DNA from: Bacteroidota bacterium
GTDB taxonomy: Bacteria; Bacteroidota; Bacteroidia; Bacteroidales; JAGONC01
Reading direction: 5' to 3'
DNA length: 60,009 nt
Assembly: GCA_026391695.1 (NCBI GenBank)
Contig: JAPLDP010000066.1
Location: 1-60,009, forward strand
Shown here: piece after piece, positions 53,010 to 60,009 of the stretch
Position numbering within the stretch: the first letter of the stretch is position 1
How the letters are laid out: the number at the start of each line of letters is the position of its first letter
Translations under genes and position numbers: made by a program
The notes under the pieces: model-generated
The model's database searches: none
Told to the model about the DNA's origin: nothing
What the model saw: the letters and a program-made list of their open reading frames with translations, nothing else

Positions 53010-55412
53010 ATGTGGACTTACCTGGTTAGATTCATCTTAAGGAACCGTTTGGTCAACATCATCATTATCCTGTTGATAACCGCCTTCATGGGATATAGGG
53101 CCCATGATGTTGAAATCACTTATGAATTGACCAGTATGCTCCCTTCAAGTGATTCAACCTACATCAAATACCAGCAGTTTAAAAAAACTTTTGGTGAAGA
53201 CGGAGCAGTGCTGTTTATTGGGCTTAAAGATGAAGGGATTTTTGATCTGGATTGTTTCAATAGCATGTACGACCTTTCGAATGACATTAAAAATATAGAT
53301 GGAGTCCAGGAGGTTCTATCACTTGGAAGGTTCTATAATCTGGTAAAAAATGATTCCACAAAGGCTTTTGACCTGAGACCTGTTGTATTGAGAAAACCCT
53401 CTTCGCAAGAGGAACTTGATAGCATAAAACAGGTTATCATTTCACTCCCTTTTTATGACGGTATCCTTTTCTGCAGGGAAACCCGTGCAACCCTTATTGC
53501 AGTGACTCTCGACAAGGACAAATTGAACTCCAAGAAAAGGATTTCGGTTGTCCATGAAATAAAAGCAAAAGCCGACAAATTCGGTACGACATATAACATA
53601 AAACTTCACTATTCAGGTCTGCCATATATCAGGACAATCAATGTACAGAAAGTTGAACGGGAATTAAAGCTTTTCATCCTGCTGGCTATGGTCATAGCTT
53701 CAGTCATCCTTTTTATCTTTTTCAGATCGTTCAAAGCCGTCATATTCCCTATGATTATCGTGATCATAAGCTTAATATGGGGCTTAGGGCTCATTTCTGT
53801 CATGGGATATAAGATTACTATACTGACAGGGATAATTCCACCCCTGATCATCGTTATCGGTGTTGAAAACTGTATTTTTCTGCTTAACAAGTTCCATCAT
53901 GAATTCCGTGCACATCGGAATAAAGTGAAAGCTTTGTCCAGGGTTGTTCAGCGTGTGGGATATGCCTCATTATTGACTAACCTGGCAACAGCAGTGGGCT
54001 TTGCAACTTTTATCGTCACCGGCAATAAGATGTTAATGGAATTTGGTCTTATCTCTGCCATCAGTATTATGTTCACGTATCTGCTTTCGTTGTTTCTCAT
54101 TCCCATTTTTTACAGTTACCTGGGAATCCCAAAACACCGTCATCTGAAACATCTTGAAAATAAAATAACCCTTGGCATTCTGGAAAAGATCATCTATCTT
54201 GTACAGTACAGGCGTCGAACCATCTATATCGCCACAGCCATATGCCTGGGCATCGGTATCGTTGGCATAACGCAGCTCAAAACCACAGGCCGACTGGTTG
54301 ATGACATTGCACATAGAGATCCTTTGTACACTGACCTTGTTTTTTTTGAAAACGAGTTTCATGGTGTTCTACCGTATGAAATTTTAATTGACACACGCAA
54401 ACCCAAAGGTGTATTACGTCTGCCGACACTTGAAAAAATATCACAGCTCCAGGACACCCTTTCGGGCTATCCGGAATTTTCCAAGTCGCTTTCCATTGCC
54501 GATGTTGCCAAATTTGCAAAACAGGCTTTTTATAACGGAAATGTCAATTTCTACAGTTTACCGAATAGCCAGGAAAAGAATTTTATTTTATCCTACTTAC
54601 CCCGTTTTACTGATAACCGGAAAAACTTTTTTAATTCCTTTGTCGATACCAGCTTCCGTGTGACGCGTGTCAGCGTTCAGATGGCAAATCTTGGCACATA
54701 TGATATTCAGCGTATCAATGAGAACCTCCGGCCTAAAATCGAAAGCATCTTCCCATCCGACAAATACAATGTGGAGGTTACTGGTGCGAGCATAGTTTTT
54801 TTCAAAGGCTCTGAATATCTTGTCCGTCATCTCCTGACGAGTCTTCTGCTCGCCATTGCTGTCATTGCAGGCCTGATGGCCTTCCTTTTTACATCTTATA
54901 AGATGGTAGGAATCTCCCTCATTACCAATCTCATTCCACAGATTCTCACGGCTGCACTGATGGGTTTCCTTGGTGTTACGATAAAACCATCAACAGTAGT
55001 GATTTTCAGCATCGCACTTGGAATAAGCGTCGACAATACCATTCAGTATTTATCGCGATACCGCGCCGATCTGAGAAGAAATCACTGGAACATTAAATCA
55101 TCGGTCATTTCTTCACTCAGGGAAACCGGATTCAGCATGATTTATTCGTCGAGTGTACTATTCCTGGGTTTTGCCATATTTATCCTCTCCAGCATTGGTG
55201 GTACACAGGCATTAGGTTACCTTGTTTCAGTAACCCTGTTTATTGCTCTCCTCTCCAATTTATTTGTTTTGCCCTCCATGATACTTACTCTTGACTGGCA
55301 CATCACGACTAAGGCATTTAAAGAACCTCTGATTGAAATGCAGGATGAAGAAGAAGATATTGAGCTCACTGATTTGGAGATAAAAGAACCGGACACCAGG
55401 GGTTCAGCATGA
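53010..55412 (+). CDS. MMPL/RND-family transporter
   Basis: An 800-residue inner-membrane protein with the two-half RND plan: one helix ([18 protein letters not shown]), a large periplasmic loop, and a bundle with a sterol-sensing-like core ([47 protein letters not shown]). The same plan is repeated in the second half ([20 protein letters not shown]..., [21 protein letters not shown]). [16 protein letters not shown] and [10 protein letters not shown] are the usual helix-4 GxxxDY-like sites; the first has GVEN. The cargo may be lipids or hydrophobic compounds. It stands upstream of rfbA with ~40 bases between. Confidence 0.88.
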   Translation: MWTYLVRFILRNRLVNIIIILLITAFMGYRAHDVEITYELTSMLPSSDSTYIKYQQFKKTFGEDGAVLFIGLKDEGIFDLDCFNSMYDLSNDIKNIDGVQEVLSLGRFYNLVKNDSTKAFDLRPVVLRKPSSQEELDSIKQVIISLPFYDGILFCRETRATLIAVTLDKDKLNSKKRISVVHEIKAKADKFGTTYNIKLHYSGLPYIRTINVQKVERELKLFILLAMVIASVILFIFFRSFKAVIFPMIIVIISLIWGLGLISVMGYKITILTGIIPPLIIVIGVENCIFLLNKFHHEFRAHRNKVKALSRVVQRVGYASLLTNLATAVGFATFIVTGNKMLMEFGLISAISIMFTYLLSLFLIPIFYSYLGIPKHRHLKHLENKITLGILEKIIYLVQYRRRTIYIATAICLGIGIVGITQLKTTGRLVDDIAHRDPLYTDLVFFENEFHGVLPYEILIDTRKPKGVLRLPTLEKISQLQDTLSGYPEFSKSLSIADVAKFAKQAFYNGNVNFYSLPNSQEKNFILSYLPRFTDNRKNFFNSFVDTSFRVTRVSVQMANLGTYDIQRINENLRPKIESIFPSDKYNVEVTGASIVFFKGSEYLVRHLLTSLLLAIAVIAGLMAFLFTSYKMVGISLITNLIPQILTAALMGFLGVTIKPSTVVIFSIALGISVDNTIQYLSRYRADLRRNHWNIKSSVISSLRETGFSMIYSSSVLFLGFAIFILSSIGGTQALGYLVSVTLFIALLSNLFVLPSMILTLDWHITTKAFKEPLIEMQDEEEDIELTDLEIKEPDTRGSA

Positions 55413-55449
55413 TTCCCTGAAAAATATTAATTTTATAAAAAAATTCACA

Positions 55450-56310
55450 ATGAAAGGAATAGTTCTGGCCGGAGGCTCAGGTACACGTTTATACCCGATA
55501 ACGCTTGCTGTAAGCAAGCAGTTGATGCCTATATATGATAAACCGATGATATACTATCCCCTATCAGTTTTAATGATGGCGGGTATACGTGACATTCTGA
55601 TCATATCCACTCCCTATGATCTGCCTCATTTCAAAAAGCTGATGGGTGACGGATCTTCGATAGGATGTTCATTCAGTTATGCCGAACAGGCCATACCCAA
55701 CGGAATAGCCCAGGCTTTCGTCATAGGTGAATCATTCATCGGAAAAGATAAAGCAGCGCTCATACTGGGCGACAATATATTTTATGGTACAGGTCTACAG
55801 CAGGTCCTGTTTGAAAATAATGATCCTGACGGAGGTGTTGTATTTGCTTATCACGTTTCAGATCCTGAACGTTATGGTGTGGTTGAATTTGATGAGAAGA
55901 ATAATGCCATATCCATTGAAGAAAAACCACAGCATCCGAAATCCAATTATGCTGTTCCGGGATTATATTTTTATGACAACTCCGTTATCAGGGTTGTAAA
56001 GGGGCTAAAACCCAGTGCCCGTGGAGAATATGAAATTACTGATGTCAACAGGTGTTTTCTGGAGGCAAAAAAACTTAAAGTGGGCATTCTGAGTCGTGGC
56101 ACAGCCTGGCTGGATACGGGAACATTCACGTCACTGCTACAGGCGGCGCAATTCGTTCAGGTCATTGAAGACCGGCAGGGGCTTAAAATTGGCTGCATTG
56201 AAGAGGTGGCCTACCGGATGGGATTTATCAACAGGAAACAACTGGTCAGTGTAGCCGAACCTCTGATAAAAAGCGGCTATGGCCAGTATCTTATGGATTT
56301 AACTGATTAG
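55450..56310 (+). CDS. rfbA: Glucose-1-phosphate thymidylyltransferase
   Basis: A 286-residue nucleotidyltransferase making dTDP-glucose from dTTP and glucose 1-phosphate, the first step to dTDP-rhamnose and related surface sugars. Motifs: [16 protein letters not shown] (signature loop), [59 protein letters not shown] and [10 protein letters not shown]. Full length. The rfbBCD genes are not beside it. The polyprenyl synthase gene follows after 2 bases, suggesting coupled expression. Confidence 0.96.
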   Translation: MKGIVLAGGSGTRLYPITLAVSKQLMPIYDKPMIYYPLSVLMMAGIRDILIISTPYDLPHFKKLMGDGSSIGCSFSYAEQAIPNGIAQAFVIGESFIGKDKAALILGDNIFYGTGLQQVLFENNDPDGGVVFAYHVSDPERYGVVEFDEKNNAISIEEKPQHPKSNYAVPGLYFYDNSVIRVVKGLKPSARGEYEITDVNRCFLEAKKLKVGILSRGTAWLDTGTFTSLLQAAQFVQVIEDRQGLKIGCIEEVAYRMGFINRKQLVSVAEPLIKSGYGQYLMDLTD

Positions 56311-56312
56311 TC

Positions 56313-57287
56313 ATGTACTCCATCCAATACTTGCATGAACGGTTCAATACAGCTCTGGCCGAACAAACATTTGATTTTGAGCCAAATGAACTCTATGAAC
56401 CGATCAAATATACTCTTGCCTTAGGCGGAAAACGGTTTCGGCCTGTTTTGATGCTCATGGGTTGTGACCTTTTCGGTGGTGACATCGAAAAAGTCATTAA
56501 TCCTGCTATAGGCCTGGAGGTTTTCCATAATTTCACTCTCCTGCATGATGATATCATGGACAATGCACCAATCCGGAGAGGAAAACCTTCAGTGTATAAA
56601 AAATGGAATACCAACATCGCTATCCTGTCGGGCGATACTATGTTTGCTGTCGCATACAGTTATGTTGCTGAAACCGAAAAAAAATTCTTGCCCGATGTAC
56701 TTAAAGTATTTACCAGAACAGCCAAAGAGGTTTGCGAAGGACAACAATATGATCTGAACTATGAATCACAGGAAAAGGTTCCCATAAAGGACTATATGCG
56801 TATGATACGGCTGAAAACAGCTGTACTGTTTGGTGCAAGCCTGAAGATAGGGTCAATTATCGCCGGTGCCTGTGAAAAGGATACTGAAAACTTATATACT
56901 TTTGGAGAAAACCTGGGTATCGCTTTTCAGTTAAAGGACGACCTTCTGGATATATACGGAGACGAATCCAAATTCGGTAAAATATCAGGCGGAGACATAC
57001 TGGATAACAAAAAAACCTATCCCTACCTTAAAGCCTTAGAAATAGCTTCAGGTGATACACTCCTGTCACTTATAAAGTGTTTCAGTCATAATTCCTTTGA
57101 CAATAAAACTAAAATTAAGTCTGTCAAAAAAATATACGACCAGCTAAAAATTAAAGACTTTACATTACAGGAGATGGAGGTCTATTATCAAAAAGCCATG
57201 GCTTTTTTTGATAAAATTGATGTTGATAATGAAAGAAAAAGAGAATTGTTGAATTTTGCCAAGAAAATCATGGATAGGGATTCCTGA
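56313..57287 (+). CDS. Trans-polyprenyl diphosphate synthase
   Basis: A 324-residue enzyme extending isoprenyl diphosphates for quinone side chains or polyprenyl carriers. First aspartate-rich motif LLHDDIMDNAPIRRGKPSVYKKW, second FQLKDDLLDIYGDESKFGK, with GGKRFRPVLMLM near the N-terminus. The residues ahead of the first motif (FHNFTLLHDD) are bulky/mixed, so chain length cannot be fixed. Members with this layout usually make C30-C45 chains. It overlaps nothing and lies 2 bases after rfbA. Confidence 0.9.
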   Translation: MYSIQYLHERFNTALAEQTFDFEPNELYEPIKYTLALGGKRFRPVLMLMGCDLFGGDIEKVINPAIGLEVFHNFTLLHDDIMDNAPIRRGKPSVYKKWNTNIAILSGDTMFAVAYSYVAETEKKFLPDVLKVFTRTAKEVCEGQQYDLNYESQEKVPIKDYMRMIRLKTAVLFGASLKIGSIIAGACEKDTENLYTFGENLGIAFQLKDDLLDIYGDESKFGKISGGDILDNKKTYPYLKALEIASGDTLLSLIKCFSHNSFDNKTKIKSVKKIYDQLKIKDFTLQEMEVYYQKAMAFFDKIDVDNERKRELLNFAKKIMDRDS

Positions 57288-57288
57288 A

Positions 57289-59250
57289 TCATATTTCTGT
57301 TTTATGCTGATTTTCAATCTCTTCAATCTGCAGATTCAGTTCTTCCCATGATTTCATTTCCTCTTCCAGCCTCTGCTTCAGTAAGGCATACTTTTCAAAT
57401 ATTCCCTTCTGTTGCAATTGTGTTGCATACTTTTCAGGACTTGAAAAATACTCATCAATAACTTTGATTTCCTTTTCGATTTTTTGTATTTCCGACTCAC
57501 ATTTGCTTATCCGATTGGCTAATTTCCGGTATTCTCTTTCGAATAACTTCTTCTGTTCATATTTGAGTTTATTTTCCGATAAACTCTCATTTTTTATTCG
57601 GGATTGCTCTTTAACATGAGAGGCTTCGAGAATCCTGAGCGAATCAATTTTTCTAGACTCCAGAAAATCATAAATATCTCCGAAATATTGTTTTATGGTG
57701 TGGTTCCGGAATTCAAAAACCTTATTGGTCAATCCCTGCAGAAAGTCTCTGTCATGCGACACAATGACCAGTGTCCCTTGAAACTGTAACAAGGCGTCCT
57801 TGAAGATATCCTTCGATTGCATATCCAGATGATTGGTAGGTTCATCGAGTATGAGCAGGTTAGCCGGTGACAATAACAGCCTGGCGATGGCCAGACGGGA
57901 TTTCTCGCCACCTGACAGTGACTTCACCCATTTGTATATGGTATCACCGCCAAACAGGAAACTACCCAGAATATCTCTGACCTTTGAACGCATATCTCCC
58001 ACTGCCACCTCATCGATCGTATCAAACACTGTTTTATTCTGATCGAGTAATTCAGCCTGGTTCTGGGCAAAATAACCAACCCTGATATTATGACCTAGTC
58101 TGGCATGGCCAGAATAATCAATGACACCGGCTATGATCTTCGACAGCGTAGACTTACCTTCACCATTCTTCCCTACAAATGCCACCTTCTCGTCCCTTGT
58201 GATGACAAAATCCAGTGCATTCAGAACAACAAGGTCGTCATATTTTTTTGTCAGGCTCCTGGCTTCAAAAACAACCTTTCCAGAGCGTTGTGCTGGAGGA
58301 AATACAAAATGAATCGATGATTTATCCACGACATCAATTTCGACAACCTCAATTTTCTCCAGTGTCTTAATCCTTGACTGTACCTGTTTAGATTTTGTAT
58401 TTTTGTACCTGAACCGCTCTATAAAGCGTTCGATCTGAGCAATCTGCCGTTGCTGATTTGAATATGTGGCCAACTGTTTCTCTCTTTGCTGTTCACGAAG
58501 GATAACATAGCCGGAATAACTGGTTTTATAATCGTAAATTTTGCCCAGTGATATCTCGATGGTCCTTGTTGTAACATTATCCAGCAGAGCTCTGTCATGC
58601 GAAACAAGCACCACTGCTCCGGGGTAGTCAATAAGGAATTGCTCCAGCCACTGGATGGAGTCAATATCCAGGTGGTTTGTAGGCTCATCGAGTAAGAGGA
58701 GATCAGGTTTGCGGAGAAGTATCTTTGCCAGTTCCACCCTCATCTGCCATCCGCCGCTGAAAGTATTGAGAGGGCGTTTAAAATCATCATAGGTGAAGCC
58801 TAATCCCATGAGGACTTTTTCAGTATCGGCCTCTTTTGTTGAGCCTCCGATGATCCGGAAATGTTCCGTGGCCTGGATCAGTTTTTCAACCAGTGATGCA
58901 TACCGGTGCGTTTCATGGTCCCTGATACCTACAATCTGATCAGAATAGTACCGAATTTTCTCTTCGAGTTCCAGAGCTTCTGAGAATGTGGAGAGAGCTT
59001 CGGTGAAAACAGGGTCAGTGCTGAAGATATTCATTTCCTGGGGCATATACCCCACGGTTTTACCTGATGGAATGACCACCTGGCCTGTTTCCGGTTCAAT
59101 ATCGCGTGTTATGATACGAATAAGAGTGGTTTTTCCGGCACCATTTTTCCCCACCAGGCCAATACGATCCCTACCGTTGATCAGAAAAGATACATCATTA
59201 AAAATGTACATTCCTGAAAAATGCATTGAAATATTATTTACCGAAAACAT
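57289..59250 (-). CDS. ABC-F family ATPase
   Basis: A 653-residue cytosolic protein with two ATP-binding cassettes and no membrane segments. Each has Walker A (GLVGKNGAGKTTLIRII; FVGKNGEGKSTLSKII), signature (LNTFSGGWQMRVELAKILL; VKSLSGGEKSRLAIARLLL) and Walker B with DEPTNHLD. A charged linker (QREKQLATYSNQQRQIAQIERFI) joins them, and a C-terminal coiled coil (ENKLKYEQKKLFEREYRKLANRISKCESEIQ) follows. ABC-F proteins act on ribosomes as translation factors or in drug protection; which role applies here cannot be read. Convergent with the polyprenyl synthase. Confidence 0.92.
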   Translation of the reverse strand: MFSVNNISMHFSGMYIFNDVSFLINGRDRIGLVGKNGAGKTTLIRIITRDIEPETGQVVIPSGKTVGYMPQEMNIFSTDPVFTEALSTFSEALELEEKIRYYSDQIVGIRDHETHRYASLVEKLIQATEHFRIIGGSTKEADTEKVLMGLGFTYDDFKRPLNTFSGGWQMRVELAKILLRKPDLLLLDEPTNHLDIDSIQWLEQFLIDYPGAVVLVSHDRALLDNVTTRTIEISLGKIYDYKTSYSGYVILREQQREKQLATYSNQQRQIAQIERFIERFRYKNTKSKQVQSRIKTLEKIEVVEIDVVDKSSIHFVFPPAQRSGKVVFEARSLTKKYDDLVVLNALDFVITRDEKVAFVGKNGEGKSTLSKIIAGVIDYSGHARLGHNIRVGYFAQNQAELLDQNKTVFDTIDEVAVGDMRSKVRDILGSFLFGGDTIYKWVKSLSGGEKSRLAIARLLLSPANLLILDEPTNHLDMQSKDIFKDALLQFQGTLVIVSHDRDFLQGLTNKVFEFRNHTIKQYFGDIYDFLESRKIDSLRILEASHVKEQSRIKNESLSENKLKYEQKKLFEREYRKLANRISKCESEIQKIEKEIKVIDEYFSSPEKYATQLQQKGIFEKYALLKQRLEEEMKSWEELNLQIEEIENQHKTEI

Positions 59251-59311
59251 CCCTCTTTGCGTCCTTTACGGTTATCAGTTGATTCAATCACATATACCCT
59301 TCAAAAATAAC

Positions 59312-59345
59312 AAAAAAAGGGGAATCCCTCAGGACTCCCCTTTTT
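59312..59345 (-). terminator. Terminator of the T9SS gene
   Basis: A stem of ggggaatcc (59319-59327) with ggactcccc (59332-59340), one mismatch, 4-base loop. On the minus strand it is followed by TTTTTTT, 25 bases after the T9SS stop. Confidence 0.8.
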
Positions 59346-59364
59346 CAATGATTCCGGTTAAGGA

Positions 59365-60009
59365 TTATCTGGCAATGACTAACCGTTTGGTTATAATATT
59401 GCCATCTTCAGATGTAAATTCGATCATGTATGAGCCTGAGCTGAGCGTGGAGGTATTGAGCTGGAAGCTCTTTGCCTGACCGACATTCCGTTCAAGCACC
59501 ACCTGTCCTACATAGTTGATAACCCTGAGTTCGCGGACATTGTCGCTCACTTCAACGTTGACATAATCCGTAGCAGGAACAGGGTAGACATTTATCTTGC
59601 CATTGGCAAGTTCATCTATACCTGTTGTGACTCCCACCTCATTGGAATGTCCTGATTCGCACAAGGTGTACTGAGCAGTTACATAATAGGTATATATGCC
59701 GATTGCAAGATCCATATCAGTATATTGTGTTTCCATAACCAGGCTGGTATTGATCTTAACCCCATCGCGGTAGACGTTGTAGCCAAGCAATGACATGCGA
59801 TTAGTGCTCCGATCAACTGCAGTGGGTGACTGCCATGTAAGGTATACGTCAACCTCATTGAGGACTATGCCTTCCAGATTAAGTGGAGGCAAGCATGGTT
59901 CAGGTTCAAGTGCAAAGTCCTGGGTCGTAATCCCTTCAACCATCACGTCTTCAGCAACCTGTTCCAGATACCCTGCAGCTGATGCAGCCACTGTATAGGT
60001 TCCCTGAAT
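59365..60009 (-). CDS. T9SS-sorted secreted protein, C-terminal part (5' end beyond the window)
   Basis: The frame is open to the window edge, so the start lies outside; GTG 59991 is internal. The visible ~215 residues hold the end of a carboxypeptidase-regulatory-like repeat (GTYTVAASAAGYLEQVAEDVMV), a fibronectin type III-like domain (VYLTWQSPT...LLGYNVYRDG...YYVTAQY...GHSNEVGV) and a T9SS sorting domain (NVYPVPATDYVNVEV ... SSGSYMIEFT ... KRLVIAR). Such tails occur in secreted peptidases and adhesins; the catalytic part is not in this window. Confidence 0.85.
   Translation of the reverse strand: MQGTYTVAASAAGYLEQVAEDVMVEGITTQDFALEPEPCLPPLNLEGIVLNEVDVYLTWQSPTAVDRSTNRMSLLGYNVYRDGVKINTSLVMETQYTDMDLAIGIYTYYVTAQYTLCESGHSNEVGVTTGIDELANGKINVYPVPATDYVNVEVSDNVRELRVINYVGQVVLERNVGQAKSFQLNTSTLSSGSYMIEFTSEDGNIITKRLVIAR

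Overview
This window looks like a chromosomal contig from an anaerobic-type member of Bacteroidota, probably Bacteroidales-like. Evidence: several secreted proteins end in type IX secretion (T9SS) sorting domains with an IYPNPA-type motif. Signal peptides end in ...QT/...AQ, lipoproteins are common, and start sites mostly lack Shine-Dalgarno sequences. Several genes are preceded by the Bacteroidota promoter pattern TTG-N19/20-TAnnTTTG. PfkA carries pyrophosphate-type residues. The core genes are AT-rich and ordered as in Bacteroidota (kdsD-lptB divergent from recQ; era-der; mfd-dpm1-pyrC).

Layout. 1-3.6 kb: two paralogous T9SS cargo proteins around an orphan T9SS tail, then a tiny membrane protein. 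3.6-7.0 kb: Mut7-C protein, MDR oxidoreductase and an IS110-family element. 7.0-22.3 kb: housekeeping genes (pdxJ, tatC, queA, pssA, lptB, kdsD, recQ, deoC) mixed with envelope genes (PspC, LiaF-like, Skp-like, DUF4296 lipoprotein) and an alpha/beta hydrolase broken by one amber codon. 22.8-35.1 kb: nine co-directional, tightly spaced genes. They encode a C25-like protease, PgsB, PgsC and PgsW of the poly-gamma-glutamate pathway, a duplicated-domain exported protein, a predicted outer-membrane beta-barrel, a beta-propeller lipoprotein, a membrane acyltransferase and a lipoprotein with three tandem 127-residue repeats. 35.3-36.0 kb: a decayed TPR gene.

36.0-41.3 kb: an accessory island lodged at the 3' end of the initiator tRNA gene. 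Three copies of the tRNA 3' end, each followed by its own terminator hairpin, mark stacked integrations. The cargo is an unannotated three-gene module, a solo HsdR-N-like PD-(D/E)xK nuclease and small envelope or secreted proteins; no integrase remains. 41.4-59.3 kb: housekeeping genes again (era, der, S4 protein, pyrC, dpm1-like, mfd, PPi-type pfkA, MMPL/RND transporter, rfbA, polyprenyl synthase, ABC-F). 59.4 kb to the end: the C-terminal part of another T9SS protein.

Most notable: (1) the poly-gamma-glutamate cluster with its own candidate outer-membrane barrel and no PgsA/CapA, and (2) the tRNA-fMet island with a compact three-gene module of unknown function beside a lone nuclease. Both readings rest on motif recognition and gene order; no database search was run.
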